Assembly: GCA_963718315.1 (NCBI GenBank)
Contig: CAVQZC010000006.1
Coordinates: forward strand, 124,001-188,000
Reading direction: 5' to 3'
DNA length: 64,000 nt
Origin: CAVQZC01 sp963718315
Lineage (GTDB): Bacteria; Actinomycetota; Thermoleophilia; Gaiellales; JAICJC01
The notes beneath the pieces are model-generated. The model was not told where the DNA came from. It did no database searches and saw only the letters and a list, made by a program, of their open reading frames with translations. The translations under genes and the position numbers were made by a program. Shown here one piece after another: positions 27,947 to 36,642 of this stretch. Every line of letters begins with the position of its first letter. Position 1 is the first letter of the stretch.

Positions 27947-29099
27947 TCATCTTCCGGTAGCCGAGAGCGTGTTCGGCCTGCATCATCTTGTGGATCTGGG
28001 TGGTGCCCTCGTAGATGATGGGGGCGCGCGAGTTGCGGAAGTACCGCTCCACCGGGTACTCGGCGCTGTAGCCGTAGGCGCCGTGCACCTGGATCGCCAG
28101 GTTGGCGGCGTTGAAGGCGGACTCGGTGGCGTGCCACTTGGCCAGCGACGTCTCGCGCGTGTTGCGCTCGCCCTTGTTCTTCTTCCAGGCGGCCTGCATG
28201 ACCAGCAGCCGGCTGGTCTCGTAGCCGAGCACCATGTCGGCGATCATGTCCTGCACGAACTGGTACTTGCCGATCGGCTCCCCGAACGTGTGGCGCTCGT
28301 TGGCGTATGTGGTCGAGGCCTCGAGGCAGGCGCGGATCACGCCCACCGCGCCCGCTGCGACGGTGAACCGGCCCTGGTCGAGCGAGTGCATGGCGATCTT
28401 GAAGCCTCCGCCCTCTTCACCGAGCAGGTTCTCGGCGGGGATCTGCACGTTGCTGAAGAACAGCTCGCCGGTGCTCCCGGCCCAGATGCCCAGCTTGTTG
28501 GGGATCCGCCGCGCCTCGACGCCGTCCCACACCCGCTCGACGATGAACGCCGAGATGCCCCGGTGGCCGCCCTTGGGGTCGGTCTTCGCGAAGACCAGCT
28601 CGTAGTCGGCCTCGGTGGCGTAGGAGATCCAGTTCTTCTGCCCGTTCAGCAGGTAGGTGCCGTCCGGCTGCTTGATCGCCGTGGTCAGCATCGCCGCGAC
28701 GTCCGAGCCGGCGGCCGGCTCGGTCAGCCCGAAGCAGCCCAGCTTCTCGCCCTGCGCCATCGGCACCAGGTACTTCTGCTTCTGCTCCTCGGTGCCGTAC
28801 TGGAGCAGCGACAGCGAGTTGAGGCCGACGTGCACCGAGATCAGCGTCCGGAAAGCCGACTCGCCGCGCTCGATCTCCTCGCAGATCAGCGCCTCGCAGA
28901 CGAAGTCGAGACCTGAGCCGCCGTATTCGGTGGGAATCGGAGCACCCAGCAGGCCCAGCTCGGCCATCCCCTCGATGATCCCCATGTCGAGGTAGTGGTT
29001 GATGTCGTTCTCCTGGGCGACGGGCAGCACCCGCCGGTCGACGAACTCGCGCACCGTCTCAGCGATCGAGCGCTGCTCGTCGGTCAAATCGAAGTCCAC
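27939..29099 (-). CDS. acyl-CoA dehydrogenase
   Basis: 386 residues. LTEPAAGSDVAAMLTTA and GQKNWISYATEADYELVFAKT are the FAD/substrate signature regions, QGRFTVAAGAVGVIRACLE the second ACAD motif, and YPVERYFRNSRAPIIYEGTTQIHKMM the C-terminal motif with the catalytic Glu (IYEGT). The GTG start at 29099 is chosen because AAGGAG lies 7 nt upstream. Acts in fatty or branched-chain acyl-CoA oxidation; exact chain specificity unknown. Confidence 0.92.
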   Translation of the reverse strand: MDFDLTDEQRSIAETVREFVDRRVLPVAQENDINHYLDMGIIEGMAELGLLGAPIPTEYGGSGLDFVCEALICEEIERGESAFRTLISVHVGLNSLSLLQYGTEEQKQKYLVPMAQGEKLGCFGLTEPAAGSDVAAMLTTAIKQPDGTYLLNGQKNWISYATEADYELVFAKTDPKGGHRGISAFIVERVWDGVEARRIPNKLGIWAGSTGELFFSNVQIPAENLLGEEGGGFKIAMHSLDQGRFTVAAGAVGVIRACLEASTTYANERHTFGEPIGKYQFVQDMIADMVLGYETSRLLVMQAAWKKNKGERNTRETSLAKWHATESAFNAANLAIQVHGAYGYSAEYPVERYFRNSRAPIIYEGTTQIHKMMQAEHALGYRKMNG

Positions 29100-29195
29100 T
29101 CGAGTCTCCTTCTGGGTCCGCGGCGCGGACCGGGAGCGCCGCTGACCCATCCTAAACGAGCGCCGGTAAGACCTGAGCCGATGGCTGACTGTGGA

Positions 29196-29409
29196 GATCG
29201 CTGATTCCAACTAGGCGCCTGCCTGGTCGCGAGTTCCGACTGACTATCCGGGCTTCGCCCGGCGAGTCAGCCGGCCTCGCTGCGGCGCGAACCGTCGCCT
29301 GGGTGTGTCCGCAGGGAACGCACGTGCTACAGCACGCACGCTCCCTGCGGCCAGCCCCAGGCTGGGCTTCGCACTCGCCCAGCCACCACGCCTATTTGGA
29401 TCAACGATC
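29196..29409. mobile_element. 214-bp inverted-repeat element, long copy
   Basis: Imperfect terminal repeats: GATCGCTGATTCCAACTAGG on the left, and the complement of GATCGTTGATCCAAATAGG on the right. The inner part nearly matches the element at 59735-59886 (opposite orientation) except for about 62 extra nt (about 29304-29365) that fold into a long hairpin (CGCAGGGA..TCCCTGCG). A second hairpin is CTGACT..CCGGGC-TTC-GCCCGG..AGTCAG. The right end contributes the last base of the stop codon of the adjoining GGDEF gene. No coding capacity. Confidence 0.75.
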
Positions 29410-31079
29410 TAGCGGGCGTCGCCCTTGGCGACGTACATCGATGCATCGGCGGCCTGGAACAGGACGGCGGCATCGGTGCCGTCGGCCGGGCAGACCGCGA
29501 CGCCGAAGCTGGCGACGAGCCCTTCCAGGCGCCGGTCGGCGCTGGCGGCGATCTGCTGCTGGATGCGGTCGACGACCGCCTTGGCCTCGTTGCGGGTCAC
29601 CTCGGGCAGCAGCAGCGCGAACTCGTCGCCGCCGATCCGGAACACGCCGTCGACCTCGCGCCGGCCGTCGGCGAGCACGCTGGCAAACGCCTGCAGCGCC
29701 TCGTCGCCGGACAGGTGGCCGCGCGTGTCGTTGAGCGACTTGAAGCCGTTCAGGTCACCGACGATCAGGGCGTAGGAGCGGCCGTAGCGGTGATAGCGGG
29801 CGGCCTCGGCTGCGAGCGCGGTGTTGAAGGCACGCCGGTTGAACAGCCGGGTCAGCGGGTCGTGGTCGGCGAGGAACCGCATCTCCTCGAACTGAGCCGC
29901 CGAGTCGAGGGCGGTCGTCGCCTGGTTGGCGAACATGCGCAGCGCCTGGAGCGTCGTCGCGCTGGGCAGCAGCCGGTCGCCGGGGTCGTCCGCCCAGATC
30001 ACGCCGGTCAGCTCCCCGCTGCGGGTGTAGAGGGGTACGAACAGCCAGTGGTCGCTCCATGCCCGCGGGCCGGCGCCGTTCATCACCGACTGGTAGTGGA
30101 GGTGCTCCTCGTGGAGCCGTGCGCGCGCCTCCGCGGAGGGCACCAGGAAGCATCCCTCGAGCTCCCACCGGGGCTCCATCATGGTCTGCAGCTCCGCCAG
30201 GCTCATCACCGAGCTGACCGACGGCTGGTCGAGCTGCCAGCCGTGCGACGCCCGCGCCCTGAGGCCGCCGGTGGCGGGGTCGTCGAGGTCGATTGACGTG
30301 TTCTGGAAGCCAAGTGCCGCGGCGATGCCGTCGCAGACGGACTGCAGGATCGCCTCGATCGAGAACGTCTCGGTGAGCTGGGACGAGACCTGAAGCAGCT
30401 GCTCGAGCTGGGCACGGTGGCGCGCCAGGTCGGCCGCTTCCTGGGCGCTCTGCAGCGCCAGCGCCGCGTGTGCTCCCAGCGCGACCAGAACGTCGAGATC
30501 GTCGTCGGTCGGCATCCGGCCGGAGGCGGGCTCATCGACGGCGAGCACTCCCAGCAGGTGACCGTCGGAATGGCGGAGGGGCACGAACAGAGCGTCCTCG
30601 GGGTGCCACGCGTCGGGCGCGCCGCTCTCGTCGATGGCCGGCCGGTATGCGTTCGGCGCGAACGAGTCCCAGTCAAAGGAGCCGTGCGGGATGAAGTACG
30701 CCCCCCGGCGATAGAACCGCTGGTTGAGGAGCGGCGCCCACACGTCCCACCCGCGCGTGTCGCCGATCAGCGTCTCCCTGGCGGCGTCGCCTCCGTGCAC
30801 CGTCGATACCTTGAAGTCGTCCCACGCCGGCCGGTAGAGGTTGACCACGACCGTGCCGAAGCCGAGCGACTCCGCGATCGTGCGCGCGATTGCGCCGAGC
30901 AGTCGTTCGAGGTCCTCGTCACTGCGGACGAGCTTGGTGACCTCGAGCAGACCTCTCAGGCGAACGAGTGCGGGTAGGCTGTCGGCGTCCAAATGGGAGC
31001 TCGCGGGGGGAGGCTGTCCCGCGTCTACCCATGCTGGCACGGATTGCCCGCCATTGCCAGCGGCCCGACGAATTATCAA
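29409..31079 (-). CDS. GAF-GAF-GGDEF diguanylate cyclase (copy 1)
   Basis: 556 residues, soluble. Two GAF-like regions (about 35-200 and 225-375) precede a GGDEF domain (about 395-555) with intact FRIGGDEFALLL, so it should make c-di-GMP. No RxxD inhibitory site is evident right before GGDEF. The TTG start overlaps the stop of the paralogue upstream (TTGA); a later start is possible. It shares architecture and long near-identical blocks (ADDPGDRLLPS, FANQATTAL, EEMRFLADHDPLTRL) with that neighbour. Confidence 0.87.
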   Translation of the reverse strand: MIIRRAAGNGGQSVPAWVDAGQPPPASSHLDADSLPALVRLRGLLEVTKLVRSDEDLERLLGAIARTIAESLGFGTVVVNLYRPAWDDFKVSTVHGGDAARETLIGDTRGWDVWAPLLNQRFYRRGAYFIPHGSFDWDSFAPNAYRPAIDESGAPDAWHPEDALFVPLRHSDGHLLGVLAVDEPASGRMPTDDDLDVLVALGAHAALALQSAQEAADLARHRAQLEQLLQVSSQLTETFSIEAILQSVCDGIAAALGFQNTSIDLDDPATGGLRARASHGWQLDQPSVSSVMSLAELQTMMEPRWELEGCFLVPSAEARARLHEEHLHYQSVMNGAGPRAWSDHWLFVPLYTRSGELTGVIWADDPGDRLLPSATTLQALRMFANQATTALDSAAQFEEMRFLADHDPLTRLFNRRAFNTALAAEAARYHRYGRSYALIVGDLNGFKSLNDTRGHLSGDEALQAFASVLADGRREVDGVFRIGGDEFALLLPEVTRNEAKAVVDRIQQQIAASADRRLEGLVASFGVAVCPADGTDAAVLFQAADASMYVAKGDAR

Positions 31080-32668
31080 GCCGCGAAATGCAGCCCGGCC
31101 CCTGACCGCTTGGCCGCGTACATGGCGTCGTCAGCGGCGCGGAAGAGCGAGTCGGGGTCGCCGCCGTCACGGGGAAACACCGCCACGCCGAAGCTGGCGC
31201 CCAGCTGATCGTCCGGGTCGGCCTCGCCGCGCAGATCGGCCGCGATCCGGTCGACCACCGCCCGCACCTCCGCCTCGTCGGTCTCGGGGAGGATCATCGC
31301 AAACTCGTCGCCGCCGATCCGAAACGGCATGTCGGGCTGACGGAGCTGGGCGTGGAGCAGGTCGCCGAGCCGCACGAGCGCCTCGTCACCGGCGTGGTGC
31401 CCGTTGCGGTCGTTGAGCCCCTTGAAGCCGTCCAGGTCGCACAGCACCAGCGCAAACGGCCGGTGGTAGCGGCCGGAGCGGGCCGTCTCGGTGCCCAGCC
31501 GCTGCGAGAAGGCGAGCCGGTTGGGCAGGCGCGTCAGCGGGTCGTGCTCGGCCAGATAGCGCATCTCCTCGAAGTGGCGGGCGGAGGTCAGTGCGGCCGT
31601 TGCCTGGTTCGCGAACACCCGCAGGGCCTGCAGCAGCGGGCGGCTGGGCAGCAGCCGGTCGGCCGGGTCGTCGGCCCAGATCACGCCCAGCAGTTCTCCC
31701 TCGGTGCTCCACATCGGCACCACCAGCCAGTGGTGGTCCCAGCCGCGCGGGCCGCGGCCGTTGGACGCCGACCGGTAGGTGTGGTGGCTGGCGGGCACGC
31801 GGGCAAGCGCCTGCGGTGTGGTCAGCAGGTAGCAGCCGGCGATATCGAACTCTGGCTCCAGCAGGCGCATCGTGGCCTCGATCGAGAACGGCACCGACAT
31901 CGCCGGGTCGTCCATCAGCCATCCGACCGCGTGGCGAGGGACGAGCAGGTTGGTGTCTGGGTCGGGCAGGTCGATGCTGACCCGCTGGAACCCCAGCGCG
32001 GCGATGCCATCGCAGATCGACTGCAGGACCGCGTCGGTGGCGAGCGTCTCGGTCAGCCGCGACGACACCGTCAGCAGGTGGGCGAGCGCCTGCCGGTGCG
32101 CGTCGGCCAGGGCCGACTCCCGCGCTGACTGGAGCGCCAGGGCGGCGTGCTCGGCGACCGCCCACAGCACCTGCAGGTGCTCGTCGCCGGGTCGCATGCC
32201 GGTCACCGGCTCGTCGACCGAGATGATGCCGAGCAGGTGGCCCTCGGTGTGCACCAACGGCACGAACAGTGCGTCGTCGGGGTGCCAGGCGTTGGGGTCG
32301 GTGCTGATCTCGAGGTCGGGCGTGAAGGCGGAGCCGTCGTCCGCCCACGAGAACTCTCCCGCGGGGAGCATGTAGACGCCGTGACGGCGGAAGCGCTCGT
32401 CGAGGAGCGACTCCCACTCGTCCCACGAGCCGGTGGTTCCGAGCAGGGCGTTCAGGGCGTCTTCGCTGCCGTGCACGACAGTGACCTCGAAGTCGTCGTA
32501 GGCCGGCCGGTAGCTGTTCACGACGACCGTGCGGAAGCCGAGCGACTCGCTGATCGTGCGCGCCATGTCGGCGAGGAGCTGAGACACCTGCTCCTCCGTT
32601 TGCACGACTCGGGTCACCTCGAGAAGGGTGCGCAGCCGAGCGAGAGTATCGAGATCGTCTGGGGCCAT
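31076..32668 (-). CDS. GAF-GAF-GGDEF diguanylate cyclase (copy 2)
   Basis: 530 residues with the same plan as the downstream gene: LARLRTLLEVTRVVQTEEQV begins the first GAF-like unit, LTVSSRLTETLATDAVLQSI the second, and MPFRIGGDEFAMILPE marks an intact GGDEF site. The two genes are evidently a tandem duplication that diverged mainly in the sensory part. Ligand unknown. Divergent from the lipoprotein gene at 32720. Confidence 0.88.
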   Translation of the reverse strand: MAPDDLDTLARLRTLLEVTRVVQTEEQVSQLLADMARTISESLGFRTVVVNSYRPAYDDFEVTVVHGSEDALNALLGTTGSWDEWESLLDERFRRHGVYMLPAGEFSWADDGSAFTPDLEISTDPNAWHPDDALFVPLVHTEGHLLGIISVDEPVTGMRPGDEHLQVLWAVAEHAALALQSARESALADAHRQALAHLLTVSSRLTETLATDAVLQSICDGIAALGFQRVSIDLPDPDTNLLVPRHAVGWLMDDPAMSVPFSIEATMRLLEPEFDIAGCYLLTTPQALARVPASHHTYRSASNGRGPRGWDHHWLVVPMWSTEGELLGVIWADDPADRLLPSRPLLQALRVFANQATAALTSARHFEEMRYLAEHDPLTRLPNRLAFSQRLGTETARSGRYHRPFALVLCDLDGFKGLNDRNGHHAGDEALVRLGDLLHAQLRQPDMPFRIGGDEFAMILPETDEAEVRAVVDRIAADLRGEADPDDQLGASFGVAVFPRDGGDPDSLFRAADDAMYAAKRSGAGLHFAA

Positions 32669-32706
32669 GCGTGGGAGCCGCTGCCGCCGCTCCGCCGCCC
32701 ATCGTC

Positions 32707-32712
32707 TACTTT
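32707..32712 (+). promoter_or_regulatory. -10 box (TACTTT) of leaderless lipoprotein gene
   Basis: TACTTT ends 7 nt before the ATG at 32720. Confidence 0.5.
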
Positions 32713-32719
32713 GGGCGAA

Positions 32720-33544
32720 ATGTGTCGGAGCCTGATTCGAAGCCTACTTGTCCTGATGGTCGTGTCCAGTCTTGGCGCAGGATGTTCTGGTGCCGACCCC
32801 AGCGCACTGCGGGCTCCGGCCGTCGCCCAGGCGCTCGCCGTTGCCCCGGATTTCGCGGGCACGATCTGGGAAACCACGGGCGGGAAGGCGTACCGATCCT
32901 CGAACGGCGGGCACACCTGGCAGTACGTCCGCCATAGCACCGACGACGAAGGTGTTGCGTTCGGGACCAAGTACGCCTACCTGATCGGAGACGATCGCAG
33001 CCAGATCGGCGACTTCGGCGGGCTGCAGACCGCGCCGTACCGGCCGACGCCGGCCCCCTTCACCTCCGTCAGCTCGCCGTACCAGAAGACCGACCGGTTC
33101 TACGCGCTCGACCGCAAGGGCAGGCTGTGGGTCTCGGTGCTCGCCGGCCACGGGTGGACGCGCGTGCGCGCTCGCGGCCTTCCGCGTACGGGCGTCACGG
33201 TCGCTGCCGTCCGCGACCTGGTGACCAGGCCGGACATCGTCTACGTGGCGGCCGGCGCAGACGGCCTCTGGCGGTCGCTCGACGACGGCGCGACGTTCCA
33301 CAAGGTGCCCGGTGTCTCCGACGTCGTGACGGCCGGGCTGACCACCGACGACCAGGACCGCGTCCTGGTGGCCGGGCCGGGAGGGATCTGGGTGTCCAAC
33401 GACCGGGGCAAGAGCTTCACCAAGGTCAGCTCGCGGCCGGTGACCGCCGTGGCGCTCGACCCGCGGAATGCCCGGCTTGCCTACGCCGGCTCCGGCCACG
33501 AGCTGCTGCGGTCGGTCGACGGCGGCAGCACCTGGCCTTCGTAA
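32720..33544 (+). CDS. beta-propeller lipoprotein with BNR/sortilin-like repeats
   Basis: 274 residues. A lipoprotein signal (MCRSLIRSLLVLMVVSSLGAGC) is followed by Asp-box or BNR-type repeats: AYRSSNGGHTWQYV, LWRSLDDGATFHKV, IWVSNDRGKSFTKV and LLRSVDGGSTW. This is the pattern of sortilin/photosystem-assembly Ycf48-like propellers. An exported binding protein with unknown ligand. Confidence 0.8.
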   Translation: MCRSLIRSLLVLMVVSSLGAGCSGADPSALRAPAVAQALAVAPDFAGTIWETTGGKAYRSSNGGHTWQYVRHSTDDEGVAFGTKYAYLIGDDRSQIGDFGGLQTAPYRPTPAPFTSVSSPYQKTDRFYALDRKGRLWVSVLAGHGWTRVRARGLPRTGVTVAAVRDLVTRPDIVYVAAGADGLWRSLDDGATFHKVPGVSDVVTAGLTTDDQDRVLVAGPGGIWVSNDRGKSFTKVSSRPVTAVALDPRNARLAYAGSGHELLRSVDGGSTWPS

Positions 33545-33596
33545 TTTCCTCGGACAGCGGGGAGGAGCGGGCACGGCGGCCGCGAAGTCGGTCTGC

Positions 33597-34232
33597 ATGC
33601 AGTCCCCGGACTTTCCTGCCAGGCTCGACATCGACTACCCCGACCGGCAGCTGAACCGGGTCTCGACGTTCTTCCGGATCTTCGTGGCCATACCCATCCT
33701 GATCGTGCTGGGCTCGGTTGACGGCGGGTCGCACACAGTCACCACGCACGCGGGCAGTCAGACGTCGACCACCACGTTCGCAGCGGGCGGCGGCATCCTG
33801 GTGCTCCCGATCGTCATGATGCTCCTGTTCCGCCGCAAGTACCCGGGCTGGTGGTTCAACTGGAACCTCGAGCTGACACGGTTCTCGACCCGGGTCAGCG
33901 CGTACCTGGCGCTGCTGGACGACGCCTACCCGTCGACCGACGAGGAGCAGTCGGTGCACCTTGCGATTGACACTCCCGACGGCGCCGTGCTGTCGCGCTG
34001 GCTGCCGCTGGTCAAGTGGCTGCTGGCGATCCCGCACTACATCGTGCTGGTCTTCCTGGGCATTGCGGCGTTCTTCGTGGTCGTCTTCGCCTGGTTCGCG
34101 ATCCTCTTCACCGGTCGCTATCCGCGAGGGGCGTTCGGGTTCGTCGTCGGCGTCTTTCGCTGGGGCCTGCGGGTCGCCTGCTACGCCTTCCTTCTGACCA
34201 CCGACCGCTACCCGCCGTTCTCGCTCGACTAG
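33597..34232 (+). CDS. DUF4389 membrane protein
   Basis: 211 residues with four membrane segments. YPDRQLNRVSTFFRIFVAIPILIVL and FRRKYPGWWFNWNLELTRFSTRVSAYLALLDDAYPS match the DUF4389 pattern (repeated short helices with RxxRFxxR-type links), ending TGRYPRGAFGFVVGVFRW. Role unknown. The stop shares CTAG with the converging thioesterase stop. Confidence 0.78.
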   Translation: MQSPDFPARLDIDYPDRQLNRVSTFFRIFVAIPILIVLGSVDGGSHTVTTHAGSQTSTTTFAAGGGILVLPIVMMLLFRRKYPGWWFNWNLELTRFSTRVSAYLALLDDAYPSTDEEQSVHLAIDTPDGAVLSRWLPLVKWLLAIPHYIVLVFLGIAAFFVVVFAWFAILFTGRYPRGAFGFVVGVFRWGLRVACYAFLLTTDRYPPFSLD

Positions 34233-34633
34233 GGGCGAACGGCTTCTGCGAGCCAACCGGGGACCCGCACCGGCCGCATGCTGGCCCGGTCGACGCACGC
34301 GTGTCGCGTGAAACCCTCAGCCATCCGCTCGGCGCCGCGGGTGACCTCGTAGCTGAACGTGAACTGCGCGCGGCCGATCTGCGAGCAGGTGCACTCGACG
34401 CCGAACTCATCGTCGAAGCGGAGCGGCCGCAGGTAGCGGATGCCGGCCTCCGCGACCACCATGTCGATGCCGCCGTCGTGCACCTCGGCATAGCTGTGGC
34501 CGATCGCCCGCAGGTACTCGATCCGGCCCACCTCGAAGTAGCTCAGGTAGGCGGCGTTGTTCGCGACGCCCATCGCGTCCGTCTCGCCGAAGCGGACGCG
34601 AAGCGAAACGGTATGTGTGCGAGCTTCCGGCAC
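34229..34633 (-). CDS. acyl-CoA thioesterase, YbgC/4HBT hotdog family
   Basis: 134 residues. VRFGETDAMGVANNAAYLSYFEVGRIEYLRAIG is the 4-hydroxybenzoyl-CoA thioesterase signature, with the catalytic Asp in ETDAMG. Likely hydrolyses short or aromatic acyl-CoAs. GTG start set by TAGGGT 6 nt upstream. Confidence 0.88.
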   Translation of the reverse strand: MPEARTHTVSLRVRFGETDAMGVANNAAYLSYFEVGRIEYLRAIGHSYAEVHDGGIDMVVAEAGIRYLRPLRFDDEFGVECTCSQIGRAQFTFSYEVTRGAERMAEGFTRHACVDRASMRPVRVPGWLAEAVRP

Positions 34634-34639
34634 GCCGCC

Positions 34640-34645
34640 ACCCTA
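34640..34645 (-). promoter_or_regulatory. -10 box (TAGGGT) of leaderless thioesterase gene
   Basis: TAGGGT lies 6 nt before the GTG at 34633. Confidence 0.4.
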
Positions 34646-34715
34646 CCCAACCGGGGCTATGGGCCGACCAATCTAGCTGGTACCGTGTAGCCAGAAGCTC
34701 TCGAACGGAGGACAC

Positions 34716-35021
34716 ATGGAGCCGGATCAGAACGGTCTGCTGGAGCGCATGTCACGCATCGCCGGCGACGCCGCCGGGAAGGTTCAGCAGGAAGTGGCCC
34801 AGCCGGTGGTCGACGCGGCCAAGGTGAAGACTCGCGCCGGTGTCCGCCGGGCGCAGCAGGCGGCGCTCAACCAGTTCCCGCTCGCTACGCAGGACGACGT
34901 CGCACGCCTCCAGTCGTCGATCGACCGCCTCGAGGCCGCACTGGCGGACGTCCAGGCCCAGCTCGAGGCCAAGCCGGCGCCGCGGCGCCGCTCAGGCGGG
35001 GACGCGAAGCCGAAGGACTGA
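34716..35021 (+). CDS. small coiled-coil protein, 101 aa
   Basis: No membrane segment or catalytic motif. ARLQSSIDRLEAALADVQAQLEA is a clear coiled coil and the C-terminus is basic and Pro-rich (KPAPRRRSGGD). A GGAGG ribosome site precedes the ATG. It resembles short phasin-like or cell-envelope linker proteins, but this is only a likeness. It overlaps the lipid kinase gene end on the other strand by 30 nt. Confidence 0.6.
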   Translation: MEPDQNGLLERMSRIAGDAAGKVQQEVAQPVVDAAKVKTRAGVRRAQQAALNQFPLATQDDVARLQSSIDRLEAALADVQAQLEAKPAPRRRSGGDAKPKD

Positions 35022-35915
35022 CGGCAGCACGTCGAAGGTCACCGGGGTGACGCCCGGCTGCTCGCCGTCGACCTCGATCGGTAGCGGTGTGGCCGGCGTG
35101 ACCGTGACTTCGCGCGCGCGGCGGATCGTTGCCTTCGGATGGGTGACGTGGGTGCCGCGGTAGAGCTTGTGCAGGTTGAGGGCGAGGTCGACCTTCGAGA
35201 CGTCGCCCCAGACGAGTACGTCGAGCAGGCCGTCTGCGGGGTCGGCGTCGGGCAGGATCTTCATCCCGCCCGCGAAGTACTTGCAGTTGGCCACGATCAC
35301 GTTGTTGGAGACGAGTTCGAGGCGCTCGTCGTCGATCTGCACCCGCATGGCGCTGTTGTGGTAGCCGACGAACGTGGCAACCGCGGCCCACGCGAAGGCG
35401 ACGGTCGCGCCCAGCGGCTTGCCGGACTCGTTCACCCGCTCGGCTGCGATCCCGGTCATCCCGGCGCTGGCAACGTTGGCGAAGTAGCGTGTGCGGGGGG
35501 TGCCGTCGTTGCCCGTGAAGCGGACGCGGCCGAGGTCGAGGGTGCGAGGCCGCCCGGTGGCGGCCACCTGGACGGCTCCAGGCGTCTTCTTGGGAATCCC
35601 GAAGGTGCGGATGAAGTCGCACCCCGATCCGCGGCAGATCACCGCCAGCTCCGGGCCGGCTCCGTCGAGGTCGGCGAGCCCGTTGACGACCTCCGAGATG
35701 GTGCCGTCCCCGCCGACGGCGATCACCAGCTCGGAACCCGACGCCGCGGCTTCTCGCGCCAGCTCGGTGGCGTGCCCCGGCCGTTCGGTGACCAGCACGT
35801 CGGGCTCGAGCCCGGCCTCGTTCACCTGGCGGGCGATCTCGGGCCACTCCCGCCCGGTGCGGCCGTTGGCGGACGCCGGGTTGACGATCATCGCCGCCCG
35901 CACCGGCGCGGTCAC
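34992..35915 (-). CDS. diacylglycerol kinase catalytic-domain lipid kinase (DagK/YegS-like)
   Basis: 307 residues. AAMIVNPASANGRTG, LVIAVGGDGTISEVVNG (nucleotide-binding GGDGT) and CRGSGCDFIRTF (the usual GTGND is modified to GSGCD) define the family; VEVDGEQPG-like C-terminal block present as IEVDGEQPG. Phosphorylates diacylglycerol or a related lipid. GTG start overlaps the phosphorylase stop (GTGA). Confidence 0.87.
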   Translation of the reverse strand: MTAPVRAAMIVNPASANGRTGREWPEIARQVNEAGLEPDVLVTERPGHATELAREAAASGSELVIAVGGDGTISEVVNGLADLDGAGPELAVICRGSGCDFIRTFGIPKKTPGAVQVAATGRPRTLDLGRVRFTGNDGTPRTRYFANVASAGMTGIAAERVNESGKPLGATVAFAWAAVATFVGYHNSAMRVQIDDERLELVSNNVIVANCKYFAGGMKILPDADPADGLLDVLVWGDVSKVDLALNLHKLYRGTHVTHPKATIRRAREVTVTPATPLPIEVDGEQPGVTPVTFDVLPSVLRLRVPA

Positions 35916-36628
35916 TCCTTCTCGTCGACGGCGGCCCGCAGCGCCAGGTCGATCATGCGGCTGACCGCCGCGGCCAGGTCGGCGTCGGAGATGCGGACGA
36001 AGTCCTCACCCCAGACGAGGTCGGAGACGGTCAGGAGGCACGCGGTCTGAACGCCGCGGATCGCTCCCAGGGTGAACAGCACGGCTGCTTCCATCTCGAC
36101 CGCAAGCACTCCGCGTTCCGCCCACCGATGGTGGCGCGTGGGGTCGGGGTCGTAGAACGTGTCGGAGGTGGCGACCGGGCCGACGTGCGGGCGGATACCC
36201 AGCTCCTTGGCGGCGTGGATCGCGCCGTGGGTGAGCCCGAAGTGCGCGGTGGGTGCGTGCGGCTCGCCGCCCGTGAACGTGCGCGCGGTGCCGTCCGCCG
36301 GCACTGCCGAGATCCCGATCACGGTGTCCCCCAGCTCGAGGCTGGGCTGCAGCCCGCCACAGGTGCCGATCCGCAGCAGGCGCTTGCAGCCGAGCTGGAC
36401 CAGCTCCTCGACCACGATCGCGGTGCTCGGTCCTCCCATACCCGTTGACTGCACAGACACCGGCTTGCCGTTGTAGGTGCCCGTGAAGCCGAGCATGCCC
36501 CGCTCGCCGTTGACCTGGCGCGCGTCCTGCAGGTGCTCGTCGGCGACGCGCTTTGCGCGCAGCGGGTCGCCGGGCAGCAGCACGGCGTCTGCGTAATCCC
36601 CGACCTCGGCGCGAAGGTGGACTGGCAT
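35912..36628 (-). CDS. nucleoside phosphorylase (DeoD/Udp type)
   Basis: 238 residues; reversible phosphorolysis of purine (or uridine) nucleosides. AVLLPGDPLRAKRVAD, GERGMLGFTGTYNGKPVSVQSTGMGGPS, LLRIGTCGGL and AVEMEAAVLFTLGA are the hexameric PNP/UP family blocks; the catalytic Asp lies in TVSDLV. DeoD is favoured over Udp by GMLGFTG and VSD. Preceded by TAAGCT 8 nt before the ATG. Confidence 0.88.
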   Translation of the reverse strand: MPVHLRAEVGDYADAVLLPGDPLRAKRVADEHLQDARQVNGERGMLGFTGTYNGKPVSVQSTGMGGPSTAIVVEELVQLGCKRLLRIGTCGGLQPSLELGDTVIGISAVPADGTARTFTGGEPHAPTAHFGLTHGAIHAAKELGIRPHVGPVATSDTFYDPDPTRHHRWAERGVLAVEMEAAVLFTLGAIRGVQTACLLTVSDLVWGEDFVRISDADLAAAVSRMIDLALRAAVDEKE

Positions 36629-36636
36629 GGGCCGGG

Positions 36637-36642
36637 AGCTTA
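36637..36642 (-). promoter_or_regulatory. -10 box (TAAGCT) of leaderless deoD-like gene
   Basis: TAAGCT ends 8 nt before the ATG at 36628, inside the short gap after the methyltransferase gene. Confidence 0.4.
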
